Origin: Longimicrobium sp.
Lineage (GTDB): Bacteria > Gemmatimonadota > Gemmatimonadetes > Longimicrobiales > Longimicrobiaceae
Direction: 5' to 3'
DNA: 42,861 bases
NCBI GenBank assembly: GCA_036389795.1
Contig: DASVWD010000241.1
Span: 1 to 42,861 of the forward strand
Numbering within the stretch: the stretch's first letter is position 1; every line of letters starts with the position of its first letter. Under the pieces are notes generated by a model. It made no database searches and was not told where the DNA came from. It saw nothing but the letters and a program-made list of their open reading frames with translations. Both the position numbers and the translations under genes were made by a program. Positions 1 to 7,641 of this stretch are shown here, one piece after another.

Positions 1-1
1 G

Positions 2-499
2 TCAGTACGGCTCGCCCGAGAAGCGCATGTAGGGGACGGGGACGAAGCCGAGGCGCTCGTAGAGCGGGCGGCCGTCCTCGGTCGTGTGGAGCACCAGGTC
101 GTCGACGCCTGCCTCGCGCGCCCAGGCCAGCAGCTCTCGCATCAGCCCCTCGGCCAGGCCGCCGCGCCGCCACGCCGGCTCGGTGTAGACGTTCACGATC
201 CACCCCTGCACGGGCGCCTCGGCCAGGCGCCCGTCCGCCGTGGGGCGCGGCATCAGCGCGCGGAGCTGCACGCCCGCGCTGGCGGCCACCTCGTCCGGCC
301 GCTCCGCGGGGACGGCGACCCACGCCACGTACTCGCCCGCGGGGATCGCCCGCTCGTAGAAGGCGCGCGACGCGGCCACCAGCGGCGCGTAGAGCTCCTC
401 GGCGAGGCCGCCGATCTCGCGGAACATCTCGGCGCGCTGGCGGGCGAGCGCCTCCGCGTCGGCGGCGGTGGCGCGGCGGACGCCGAAGCGATCGCTCAT
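2..499 (-). CDS. GNAT-family N-acetyltransferase
   Basis: Complete 165-residue protein whose stop lies at the very edge of the window. The order of elements is that of a single GNAT domain: an N-terminal segment with RRATAADAEAL, a central strand, an acetyl-CoA loop around TEPAWRRGGLAEGLMRELL (the R-R-G-G-L stretch stands in for the usual Q/RxxGxG/A), and the C-terminal YERLGF motif typical of the family. GNAT proteins move an acetyl group from acetyl-CoA to an amine; the substrate cannot be read from the sequence. The ATG at 499 overlaps the stop of the upstream dehydratase/epimerase as ATGA, so the two are probably translationally coupled and may act in one pathway. No signal peptide; cytoplasmic. 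Confidence 0.85.
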   Translation of the reverse strand: MSDRFGVRRATAADAEALARQRAEMFREIGGLAEELYAPLVAASRAFYERAIPAGEYVAWVAVPAERPDEVAASAGVQLRALMPRPTADGRLAEAPVQGWIVNVYTEPAWRRGGLAEGLMRELLAWAREAGVDDLVLHTTEDGRPLYERLGFVPVPYMRFSGEPY

Positions 500-1488
500 C
501 CGCCGCTTCCGCGCGCGTGCCACTCGGCCAGCAGCTCCGCCTCGCGCCCGGGGGAGAGGCCGCCGTTGCGCGCCTCCGCCTTCCGCGTGGGCTCCCAGGC
601 CGCCGTGTCGCGCGCGGACTCGGCCAGCGGGCGCAGGCGCAGGCCCGCCTCCACGGCGCGGCGGTTGGAGAGCGTGAAGAAGTCGGCCTCGGACGGGTCG
701 GCCCAGAACGGCAGGTCTTCGCCCCAGGGCTTGAAGCCGCGGGCGTGCAGGAAGGCGTCGTCCACCCAGGTGAAGCGCGCGTCGGAGCCCGCCACGTCGC
801 GGATGGTCTCCAGCATCCCGCCGAGGGTGGTGGGCCGGTCGGGGCCGACGGCGTTGAAGGTGCCGGACGTCCTCTCCGTGGCCGCGTGGAGGAGGAAGGC
901 GGCCAGGTCGCGCGCGTCGATCCCCTGCACGGGGCGCGCGGGATCGCCGGGAGCCAGCACCTCGCCGCCCCGGCCCACGCGGCGCACCCAGTACGGGAAG
1001 CGGTCGGTGTAGTCGCCGGGGCCGATCACCACGCCGGGGCGTACGATCGCCGCGTCGGGACGGCGCTCCCGCACCACCGTCTCGCACGCCACCTTCATCG
1101 GCCCGTAGGCGCCGCCCCTCCAGCTGGTGCTCGTCCAGTCGGGGTCGTAGAGCGGCCCGTCCTCGTCCATCCCGGCGCGCGGCGCTGCGCTGTAGACGGA
1201 GATGGTGGAGACGAACACGTAGTGCCCCGCCGTCGCGGCGGTCGCCTCCACCGAGCGGCGCACCCAGGCGGGCACGTACCCGGAGGTGTCGATCACCGCG
1301 TCGAACGTCCTCGCCCCGAGCTGCCCCAGCCCCTCCGCGCGGTCGCCGGCGACGTGCTCCACGCCCGGGAAGGCACGCGGATCCGTCTTCCCGCGGTTGA
1401 AGAGCGTCACCTCGTCGCCGCGCGCGAGCGCCATCTCCACCAGGTGCCGCCCGATGAAGCGCGTCCCCCCCAGCACCAGCAGCCGCAT
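496..1488 (-). CDS. NAD-dependent epimerase/dehydratase (extended SDR)
   Basis: 330 residues. The N-terminus MRLLVLGGTRFIGRHL is a Rossmann-fold start with the GGTRFIG dinucleotide loop (residues 7-13). The catalytic pair Tyr128-xxx-Lys132 is present in AYGPMK, and an FVSTISVYS strand comes before it. These place the protein in the extended short-chain dehydrogenase/reductase group that acts on nucleotide sugars or similar substrates. The substrate is unknown. The GGTRFIG rather than GGAGFIG loop is common in the subgroup annotated as NAD-dependent epimerases of unknown role. It is the first gene of a two-gene unit: its TGA overlaps the start of the acetyltransferase. The start is the first ATG, at the beginning of the Rossmann strand. 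Confidence 0.88.
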   Translation of the reverse strand: MRLLVLGGTRFIGRHLVEMALARGDEVTLFNRGKTDPRAFPGVEHVAGDRAEGLGQLGARTFDAVIDTSGYVPAWVRRSVEATAATAGHYVFVSTISVYSAAPRAGMDEDGPLYDPDWTSTSWRGGAYGPMKVACETVVRERRPDAAIVRPGVVIGPGDYTDRFPYWVRRVGRGGEVLAPGDPARPVQGIDARDLAAFLLHAATERTSGTFNAVGPDRPTTLGGMLETIRDVAGSDARFTWVDDAFLHARGFKPWGEDLPFWADPSEADFFTLSNRRAVEAGLRLRPLAESARDTAAWEPTRKAEARNGGLSPGREAELLAEWHARGSGG

Positions 1489-1944
1489 CTCTCTGTCTTT
1501 CTTGAGATTGTCGAGTCGAAACAGCCAACGGCAACGGCAACTACGGGTTTGGGCGTGTCCCCCTCAAGGGGGCCGGGCTGCGCGCGCCGTAGGGCAACAA
1601 ACAACGTTGCCCAACGGCGCCGGGCCACGGTCGCGCCAAACCCCACGGCGCGCCCGCGTCCCGGCCCTCCGGGCGCGCATCCCTCACGCGGGGTTCGTCG
1701 CACGAAGCGCCTTGCGGTCCGTAGGGGCGAGCATGCGAGTCCGAGCACAGGTGGCATCGGCGCCGAGGCCGCCTGCCGCGCATGTACTGGCATCCGCCGG
1801 GCGAGGCATGCCTCGCCCCTACGAGGATCCCGCTCCCGCAGCGAAGCCGCAGAGTCCACCCTCTCCCGAAGTTGGGAGAGGGTTGCCGCTCTAAGGCGGC
1901 GGGTGAGGGCCCCCGCGCCGGAGCCCGCCGAGCGCGCGAAGACC
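1489..1944. other. Intergenic region with dispersed repeats, no gene
   Basis: No convincing gene. It holds a perfect 20-bp palindrome, GGGCGAGGCATGCCTCGCCC, at 1799-1818 (a relative lies at 41159-41178) and the dispersed 57-bp element described separately at 1857-1913. The long open frames here have no recognisable domains and lie in repeat sequence. The left part should hold the promoter of the epimerase gene on minus, but I see no clear -35/-10 pair. Confidence 0.7.
1857..1913. repeat. Dispersed 57-bp palindromic element, copy 1
   Basis: A stem CCCTCTCCCGAA...GGGAGAGGG is followed by TTGCCGCTCTAAGGCGGCGG and GTGAGGGCCC. The same 57 bp, with one mismatch and in the same orientation, recurs at 39589-39645, downstream of another gene. 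Both lie just past the 3' end of a minus-strand gene (HAD phosphatase; aminotransferase). It behaves like a REP-type intergenic palindrome and could also work as a terminator. Confidence 0.85.
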
Positions 1945-2637
1945 TCACCCCGTGATCGCCTCCCACACCGCGTCCACGTCGCCCAGGTCGCGGAAGACGT
2001 GGTCGGGCCCGCACGCCGCCAGCTCGTCGAAAGGGTGCTTCCCCGTCGCGACGGCGATGGTGCGCACTCCCAGGTGCGCTCCGCACGCCACGTCCAGCGG
2101 CGTGTCGCCGATGATCACGATCTCCTTCCCCGCGAACTCGAGGCCCACCGCCTCACGCGCCCGCCGCGCCGCGATGGCCGGCAGCTCGGGGCGGTGCGCG
2201 TGGTCGGACCCGAACGCCCCCACGCGGAAGCGGTCGAAGCCGAGCCCCGCCGCCTCCAGCTTGATGCGCGCGCCCTCGCGCACGTTGCCGGTGAGCAGCC
2301 CGGGCACCAGCGGCGCGCCCGCCCCCTCGATGCGCTCCAGGAGCGGGGCCACGCCGGGGAGCGGCCGCACCTCCACCGTGCGGATCTCGCGCTCCAGGTT
2401 CTCCACGTAGCGCCGCCACAGCTCCGGCAGCCCCGCGTCGATCGTTCCGTCTTCGATCCCGCCCGCGCGCAGCAGGTCGCGCACGATCTCCGGGTCGGTG
2501 CGCCCCGCGAACGAGTATTCGCCGATCGGCCCCGTGGTGCCGAACACCGCCACGAGGGCGTCGCGCACGGCGCGCTTCCCCGCCCCGTCCGCCCGCAGCA
2601 GGGTCCCGTCGATGTCGAAGAGGATCAGGCGGCGCAT
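1945..2637 (-). CDS. HAD-superfamily phosphatase (phosphoglycolate phosphatase-like)
   Basis: 230 residues. HAD motif I is at the very N-terminus (LFDIDGTLL, with nucleophile Asp8 and acid/base Asp10). An alpha-helical cap follows (about residues 15-85, including YSFAGRTDPEIV). Then come motif II (GLLTGN), a lysine-bearing stretch (ARIKLEAAGL) and motif IV (IGDTPLDVACG). The layout is that of the Gph/PGP-like subgroup with a C1 cap, which hydrolyses small phosphate esters such as 2-phosphoglycolate. The exact substrate is not determined by sequence. A single-gene unit: the HtrA gene upstream is separated from it by a strong terminator and a tandem-repeat array. Confidence 0.85.
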   Translation of the reverse strand: MRRLILFDIDGTLLRADGAGKRAVRDALVAVFGTTGPIGEYSFAGRTDPEIVRDLLRAGGIEDGTIDAGLPELWRRYVENLEREIRTVEVRPLPGVAPLLERIEGAGAPLVPGLLTGNVREGARIKLEAAGLGFDRFRVGAFGSDHAHRPELPAIAARRAREAVGLEFAGKEIVIIGDTPLDVACGAHLGVRTIAVATGKHPFDELAACGPDHVFRDLGDVDAVWEAITG

Positions 2638-2645
2638 GAACTTCC

Positions 2646-2679
2646 AGTGCTAAGTGCTAAGTGCGAAGTGCGAAGTGCG
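2646..2679. repeat. Heptamer tandem array (AGTGCTA/AGTGCGA)
   Basis: Five consecutive units: AGTGCTA twice, AGTGCGA twice and a partial AGTGCG. It lies immediately before the start of the HAD gene, between it and the HtrA terminator. It is one of about nine such arrays in this window (see findings). Confidence 0.9.
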
Positions 2680-2722
2680 TCGGATGGAAGCTCCGTACCG
2701 CCGCGCGGGCACCCAACGTAGA

Positions 2723-2758
2723 GGAGCCCCGGCGGGTCGGCCACCCCGCCGGGGCTCC
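2723..2758 (-). terminator. Terminator hairpin after the HtrA gene
   Basis: A perfect 14-bp stem GGAGCCCCGGCGGG / CCCGCCGGGGCTCC with an 8-nt loop, beginning 24 nt past the stop codon at 2782. On the minus strand it is followed by a moderately T-containing stretch rather than a clean U-run, so efficiency is uncertain, but stem length and position favour a terminator. Confidence 0.75.
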
Positions 2759-2781
2759 CCGGACCTGTCTCGTGGCCGCGG

Positions 2782-4248
2782 CTATCCGCCGATGCTGAAC
2801 TGCACGGAGCCGACGCGGCCGTTGCGCTCCACGTACAGCACCACCCAGCCGCGCACCTGCTGCAGCACCTGCGCGGCCTCCTCGGCCGAATTCACGCGCA
2901 CGCGGTTGACCTGCAGGATCAGGTCGCCCTCGCGCAGGCCCACGTTGCGCGCCTCCTCCGAGAGGCCCACGATCAGCGCGCCGCGCTCGCTCGCCAGGCC
3001 GCGCTCCGAGCGGATGGCGGGGGTGAGCGTCACCAGCTGGAAGTCGCGCAGCGCCTGGATGCGCTCGGCCGTCATCGAGGGGATGTCGCCCGCCGTCACC
3101 CGCACCGAGCGCTCGGCGCCGCCCTCCGAGACGCGCACGTCCACCGTCTGCCCGAACGCCGTGTTCAGCAGCGCCGCGTCCCAGTCCAGGGGCGTGCGCA
3201 CGGGCTTGCGCCCCACGGCGCGGATCACCATCCCCTCGCGCAGCCCCGAGCGCGCGGCGGGCGAGCCGGGGACCACGCGCGAGATGCGCACCCCCTGCAT
3301 CCGCCGGAGTCCCTCGGCGGGGACCGCCTCCACCTCGGCGCCCACCCAGGCGCGGCGGATGCGCCCGTCGTCGGCCAGGTCCAGTGCGATGCGGCGCGCC
3401 CGGTTGATCGGGATGGCGAAGCCCAGCCCCTCGCTCCCGCCGGTGCTGGAGAGGATCGACGAGTTGACGCCCACCACCTCGCCCAGCGCGTTCACCAGCG
3501 GTCCGCCCGAGTTGCCGGGGTTGATGGCCGCGTCGGTCTGGATCATGTCCAGGTAGTAGCCGCGCTGCCCGTCGTTCTGGGGGATGATGTTGCGCCCGGT
3601 GGCGCTCACCACCCCGGCGCTCACGCTCGGCTCCGAGTTGGAGAGGAGGAAGCCGAACGGGTTGCCGATAGCCACCACCCACTCACCCGTCATCAGCCCG
3701 TCCGAGTCGCCCAGCGGCGCCACCGCGAGCGCGCCACCGCGCACGCCCTGCAGCCGCAGCAGCGCCAGGTCGTTGATCTCGTCGGTGCCCACCACCTCGG
3801 CGTCGAGCTCGCGCCCGTCGGCCAGGGTGACCACCACCGCGCTGGCGCCGCGCACCACGTGCTCGTTGGTGAGCACCAGCCCGTCCTCGCGGATGACGAA
3901 CCCCGAGCCGAGCCCCGCCACCTCGCGCGCGGCGCCCGGCGGCAGCATCAGCTCCTCGAAGATCGAGCGCGGCACCACCCGCTCTCTCCGCACCACGTTC
4001 ACGCTCACCACCGCCGGCGCCACCCGCTCGGCCGCGGCCACGATCGCCGTCCGCCGCGACGAGTCGAGCTGCGCCGCCGCCCGCTGGCGCGTGAGCCCGG
4101 GCTCGACCTTCGGCCACTCGGCCGGGGCGGCGCCGCCGCCGGGGGCCTGCCCGTGCGCCCCCTCCTCGGCGGGGCTCTCGCGGCAGGCGGCCAGTACCAG
4201 GAAGGCGATGGCGATGCGGTGCAGGCGCGTCAGGCGTCGCTGGGTCAT
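2782..4248 (-). CDS. HtrA/DegP-like serine protease, lipoprotein
   Basis: 488 residues from the ATG at 4248. The N-terminus is a lipoprotein signal: basic MTQRRLTRLHR, a hydrophobic run, then the lipobox LAAC with Cys22, so the protein should be lipid-anchored outside the cytoplasmic membrane. A trypsin-like domain (about residues 65-270) holds the complete triad: His130 in NEHVV, Asp160 in INDLALL, Ser247 in PGNSGGPLV. Two PDZ domains follow (about 285-385 and 395-485; conserved GLREGMVI and GLREGDLI loops), as in DegP/DegQ. The family degrades or chaperones misfolded envelope proteins. The open frame runs 41 codons further upstream, but that stretch has no signal-like features and the lipoprotein signal fixes the start. 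A terminator hairpin follows. Confidence 0.93.
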   Translation of the reverse strand: MTQRRLTRLHRIAIAFLVLAACRESPAEEGAHGQAPGGGAAPAEWPKVEPGLTRQRAAAQLDSSRRTAIVAAAERVAPAVVSVNVVRRERVVPRSIFEELMLPPGAAREVAGLGSGFVIREDGLVLTNEHVVRGASAVVVTLADGRELDAEVVGTDEINDLALLRLQGVRGGALAVAPLGDSDGLMTGEWVVAIGNPFGFLLSNSEPSVSAGVVSATGRNIIPQNDGQRGYYLDMIQTDAAINPGNSGGPLVNALGEVVGVNSSILSSTGGSEGLGFAIPINRARRIALDLADDGRIRRAWVGAEVEAVPAEGLRRMQGVRISRVVPGSPAARSGLREGMVIRAVGRKPVRTPLDWDAALLNTAFGQTVDVRVSEGGAERSVRVTAGDIPSMTAERIQALRDFQLVTLTPAIRSERGLASERGALIVGLSEEARNVGLREGDLILQVNRVRVNSAEEAAQVLQQVRGWVVLYVERNGRVGSVQFSIGG

Positions 4249-4502
4249 GGGCTCGCTATCCGTCTGCTGAAGGGGTCGGCAGAGTCGCGCCTGCGTTTGA
4301 TGCCGGAGAGGCGCGCAGAGTTCCCCACCGTCCGAGCCGACACGATTCCACCCCCCGCCCCGCCGCCGCAAGCCCCGCCGGTGACCCTCACTGGACTCTA
4401 ATCCTCGGAGACAGCCACCCGCGCGGCCGCCGGCAGCCCCCGCCCCTGGCGCGCTTGGCGCGCGACGGGCGGGACGCAGTCCATCATCGTCAATCAGCCG
4501 AT

Positions 4503-4574
4503 GTCATCCCGAAGGCGCCGCTGCACCGATCCCGCATCCGCGCCAGATCTCGGCGGCGCCTGAGGGATCTACTC
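4503..4574 (+). repeat. REP-like hairpin unit (GTCATCCCGAA...GGATCTAC)
   Basis: Begins GTCATCCCGAAGGCGCCGC and ends GCGGCGCCTGAGGGATCTAC, with the two ends complementary (GGCGCCGC/GCGGCGCC). Related units with the same conserved ends lie at 7502-7582 (inverted), 17625-17931 and 34191-34396 (each an inverted pair). Confidence 0.8.
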
Positions 4575-4624
4575 CGCCTTCCTGGCGGCTGGTCTGATGC
4601 GCGACAGGCAGCGCCCAGACTGGT

Positions 4625-4692
4625 GTTCTCCCTCTCCCGCGCAGCGGGGGAGGGCCGGGGAGGGGGCACCTCGCCCGCCGCCGCACCGATGC
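4625..4692 (-). repeat. Dispersed element B, copy 1
   Basis: Read on minus, it matches 42492-42559 on plus closely: GCATCGGTGCGGC, then GGTGCCCCCTCCCCGG, then a CCCCCGCTGCGCGGG palindrome and GGGAGAAC. Both copies are intergenic. Confidence 0.8.
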
Positions 4693-4854
4693 CGGTCGGA
4701 GCAGAAAGTACCCACGGTGAACACCGGCGCGATCCCGCGCGGCGTCTGTGCTCCCTCGCCACAAGTGTACGAAGTGAACGCTTCTTGCTAGAGGGGTTTC
4801 TCCCCGGGCGCCGAGCGGTTTCGGCACCGAGACCCAGGAGCAAGGAGCGGGACC

Positions 4855-5079
4855 GTGAAGATGCAGCGCGTGGACTCGTCGGCCGTGAGCCGGGTGGGAT
4901 ACGAGGAGCCGGAGCACCTGCTGCGGCTGGAGTTCAGCAACGGCGGCGTCTACGACTACCTGGAGGTGCCCGAGGAGGAGGTCGGGCAGCTTCTCCAGTC
5001 CGACTCCATCGGCCGCTACGTGAACCGCCGGATCAAGCCGCGCTACCGCCACCGGCTGGTGCGTCCGCCGCGGGCATAA
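4855..5079 (+). CDS. KTSC-domain small protein
   Basis: 74 residues, the usual size for a stand-alone KTSC domain. It shows the family pattern: a first strand MQRVDSSAVSRVGYE, then LRLEFSNGGVYDYLEVP, then a helix ending SIGRYVNRRIK. KTSC domains are small folds of unknown biochemical role, sometimes fused to nucleic-acid enzymes. The GTG at 4855 is chosen over the in-frame ATG at 4861 because AAGGAG at 4842-4847 sits seven bases before it, a good ribosome-binding spacing. It stands alone, convergent with the S9 peptidase, with a repeat hairpin between them. Confidence 0.8.
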   Translation: MKMQRVDSSAVSRVGYEEPEHLLRLEFSNGGVYDYLEVPEEEVGQLLQSDSIGRYVNRRIKPRYRHRLVRPPRA

Positions 5080-5082
5080 CCC

Positions 5083-5161
5083 AAGTGCGAAGTGCGAGGT
5101 GCGAAGTGCGAAGTGCGCCATCGCAATCAGCACTTCGCACTCAGGACTTCGCACTTCGCAC
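5083..5161. repeat. Inverted heptamer arrays, likely bidirectional terminator
   Basis: Five AAGTGCG-type heptamers on the left face inverted CGCACTT-type heptamers on the right across a short loop (CCATCGCAATCAG). The transcript of either strand folds into a long hairpin. It fills exactly the gap between the convergent stops of the KTSC gene (5079) and the S9 peptidase (5161), so a bidirectional terminator role is reasonable. Confidence 0.75.
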
Positions 5162-7284
5162 TATTTCTTCAGCACCCGGTCGAAGAACTCCGCGACCGCC
5201 GAGTTCACCCGCACCCAGTTGGCGTGGCGCATGAAGTGGTGCGTGTCGTCGGGGATCACCAGCTCCTCGTAGGGGACGCCCGCCGCCTCCAGGCGCCGCG
5301 CCAGGTCCACCGTCTGGCTGAAGCGCACGTTGCGGTCGTCGTCGCCGTGGACCAGCAGCACCGGCGACCTCCAGGTGGCCACCGACGCCACCGGCGACGA
5401 CCGCCACGCCACCTCGGCCGCCTGCTCGCGGTCGTTCTTCTCGTAGCGCCACTCCATCCCCCCGAAGCGCCGCCCGCCGTCGGACGTGAAGTCGTGCACC
5501 CCGTGCAGGTCCACCCCCGCCGCGAAGAGGTCGGAGTCGCGCGCCAGGGCCAGCGCCGTGAGGTACCCGCCGTACGAGCCGCCGTAGATCCCGATCCGCC
5601 GCGCGTCCACCTGCGGCAGCAGGCGCAGGTACTCCCCGGCCGCCTTCACGTCCTGGTACTCCGCGGCGCCCTGCGCCCCCGCGCTCGGCGGGCGGTGGAA
5701 GTCGTGGCCGTAGCCGATCCCCAGCCGGTAGTTGACCGCCAGCACCACGTAGCCCCGGCCGGCCAGGTACTGGTTCACGGCGTACGCGTTCGAGTAGTAG
5801 TCCGAGTAGTGCCAGCCCAGCAGCATCTGCCGCGGCGGACCGCCGTGCACGAACACCACCGCCGGCTTCTTCGCCGGCCCGCCGGGGCGCTCGAAGAGCT
5901 GCGCGTGCACCACCACGCCGTCCGGCGCGCGGAAGGTCACCTGCCGCGGGACGACGAGCCGCGCCGCCGGGTAGTCCGCCGGGATGCGCTCCTCGCCGAT
6001 CCAGCGCGCCGCGCCGCCCTCCACCGGCATCACCGCGGCGAGCGGCGGGCGCCGCGCCTCGGCCCCGATGAACGCAATCGCCTGCCCGTCGCCGGTCACC
6101 ACCGGCGTCCACTCCAGCCCCGCGCCGGGCGTGAGCACCCGGGGCGCGGCGCGGTCGACGGGCACCGTCACCACGTGGCGCCGGTCGATGTCGCCGGGGT
6201 CGGAGCCCGCGTTGCCGGCGAACACCAGGAAGCGCCGGTCGGGGCTCAGGATGACGTACTCGGCCATGTAGCCGCCCGGCGTGAGCAGGAGCGGCTCGCC
6301 CCCGGTCTCGGCGATCGAGTAGAGGTGCGGCCAACCGTCCAGGTAGGAGAGGAAGACGATCCGCCCGCCCGCGGCCCAGTGCAGGTTGGTGCCGCCGTGC
6401 GTGGTGGGGAGCGAGCCGAGGAGCGTCGCGGGGCTCTTCCACAGCAGCCGGGCCTCGCCCGTGGCGGCGTCGGCCGTCCAGATCGCCCACGGGACGGGGC
6501 GGCGCTCCAGGACCGGCTCGGGCGGCCCCCCGGCGCCCGGCCGGCGCACGAAGGCGATCCGCCGCCCGTCCGGCGACCAGCGCGGCGAGCCGTCGCGCGA
6601 GGTGGAGGGCGCCAGCCAGAGGATCGGGGTGGAGTCGTTTGCGTAGACGCCGACGAACGAGTGGTCGCCGCGGCCGGAGACGAAGGCCAAGCGCGACCCG
6701 TCGGGCGACCACCGCGGGTCGCCGTTGTCGCCGCGCGCGGTGAAGAGGCGCTTCGCCGGGGCCGAGCCGTCCACCGGCGCCGTCCACACCTGCCGGTCAC
6801 GCACGAAGGCGATGCGGTCGCCGCGCGGGGAGAGCACGGGCTCGTCGCCGTCCGCAATGAGCTTCGGCTCGCCCCCCGCGAACGGCACCGACCAGATCTG
6901 CACCTTCGGCGGGACGGGCGCGAACGTCGGGTTGACCGGCACGTCCTCGTCGAAGTTGGAGCCGTGGTCCCCGCCGCGCGCGTAGACCACGTACCGGCCG
7001 TCGGCCGAGACCTGGATCGCGGTCAGCTCCTGTCCGTCGTCCTCGTCGTACGGCGTGAGCCGGCGCGCCCTCCACTCCGGCCCTTCCGCCACCCAGACGT
7101 TGCGCTTCCCCTGCTCGTTGAGCGCCCAGGCGATCCGGCTTCCCGACGCCGAGGCGGCGAGCCCGTTGGGGAACGGGTAGCTCTTCACCTGCTCCATCGT
7201 GAAGCCGCCCTGCCCGAGCGCGGGCCCGGCGCAGGCGCCCAGCAGGCAGAGGATGCCGAGGGAGCGGAGGATGGGTTTCGGCAT
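5161..7284 (-). CDS. Secreted S9 prolyl-oligopeptidase-family peptidase
   Basis: 707 residues. The N-terminus carries an export signal (hydrophobic LRSLGILCLLGACAGPALG; LGAC could be a lipobox, otherwise signal peptidase I would cut near ALG). Residues about 40-430 form a TolB-like beta-propeller with repeated blades (WSPDGSRLAFV, WSPDGRRIAFV, LSPDRRFLVF). The C-terminal alpha/beta-hydrolase domain (about 470-707) has the nucleophile Ser570 in GGSYGG, the acid near Asp650 in HGDDDRNV and His682 in DDTHHF. This is the arrangement of dipeptidyl- or acylaminoacyl-peptidases, which release short N-terminal fragments from peptides that fit past the propeller. It is probably involved in extracytoplasmic peptide scavenging. 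Monocistronic. Confidence 0.92.
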   Translation of the reverse strand: MPKPILRSLGILCLLGACAGPALGQGGFTMEQVKSYPFPNGLAASASGSRIAWALNEQGKRNVWVAEGPEWRARRLTPYDEDDGQELTAIQVSADGRYVVYARGGDHGSNFDEDVPVNPTFAPVPPKVQIWSVPFAGGEPKLIADGDEPVLSPRGDRIAFVRDRQVWTAPVDGSAPAKRLFTARGDNGDPRWSPDGSRLAFVSGRGDHSFVGVYANDSTPILWLAPSTSRDGSPRWSPDGRRIAFVRRPGAGGPPEPVLERRPVPWAIWTADAATGEARLLWKSPATLLGSLPTTHGGTNLHWAAGGRIVFLSYLDGWPHLYSIAETGGEPLLLTPGGYMAEYVILSPDRRFLVFAGNAGSDPGDIDRRHVVTVPVDRAAPRVLTPGAGLEWTPVVTGDGQAIAFIGAEARRPPLAAVMPVEGGAARWIGEERIPADYPAARLVVPRQVTFRAPDGVVVHAQLFERPGGPAKKPAVVFVHGGPPRQMLLGWHYSDYYSNAYAVNQYLAGRGYVVLAVNYRLGIGYGHDFHRPPSAGAQGAAEYQDVKAAGEYLRLLPQVDARRIGIYGGSYGGYLTALALARDSDLFAAGVDLHGVHDFTSDGGRRFGGMEWRYEKNDREQAAEVAWRSSPVASVATWRSPVLLVHGDDDRNVRFSQTVDLARRLEAAGVPYEELVIPDDTHHFMRHANWVRVNSAVAEFFDRVLKK

Positions 7285-7501
7285 GGGATGGCCTTACGTG
7301 GGGGGAGGAGTTGCGAATAGGGTGAATCGTCCTGTCATGCGCGAACCCTCGTTCACCCGTCGCGCGAAGCGCCGAAGTCCCTCCCCTGAAGTTCGGGGGA
7401 GGGACAGGCGCCCCAGGCGCCAGGGCGGGGGCTGCCGCGGCCGCGCCGGAGCCGGTGGCGGAACGGAGCCACGGTAGCGAGCTTCGTGCAGAGACTGCCC
7501 A

Positions 7502-7582
7502 TAGATCCTTCGGGAGCGTCCAACCATCTGTGCGAATGCAAGTTACGCGCGGACGCCCCCTCAGGATGACATCTCCTTGTGG
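7502..7582 (-). repeat. REP-like hairpin unit, inverted copy
   Basis: On minus it reads GATGTCATCCTGAGGGGG... and ends CGAAGGATCTA, matching the conserved ends of the unit at 4503-4574, with an internal GGCGTCC/GGACGCC-type stem. Confidence 0.78.
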
Positions 7583-7595
7583 ACACCGGCCCCCT

Positions 7596-7636
7596 CGCAC
7601 TTCGCACTTCGCACTTCGCACTTCGCACTTCGCACT
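7596..7636. repeat. Heptamer tandem array (CGCACTT)
   Basis: Five perfect CGCACTT units plus a partial CGCACT, placed five bases downstream of the ABC permease stop codon (minus strand). Same family as the arrays at 2646 and 5083. Confidence 0.9.
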
Positions 7637-7641
7637 CGGAC

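Larger units (their letters stand above)
4249..4854. other. Intergenic region rich in palindromic repeats
   Basis: No gene recognised in about 600 bp between the divergent HtrA and KTSC genes. It contains a GGCAGCCCCCGCCC element (4431-4459), a REP-like hairpin unit (4503-4574) and one copy of a roughly 70-bp dispersed element (4625-4692), each listed or discussed separately. Promoters for both flanking genes must lie here but are not obvious. Confidence 0.7.
7285..7641. other. Intergenic region with several repeats
   Basis: No gene. From left to right: an inverted CCCCTGAAGTTCGGGGGAGGG palindrome (about 7374-7398), a GGCAGCCCCCGCCCTGGCGC element in inverse orientation (7418-7437), an inverted REP-like unit and a heptamer array. 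Transcription of the S9 gene on minus must start here; no convincing promoter seen. Confidence 0.7.
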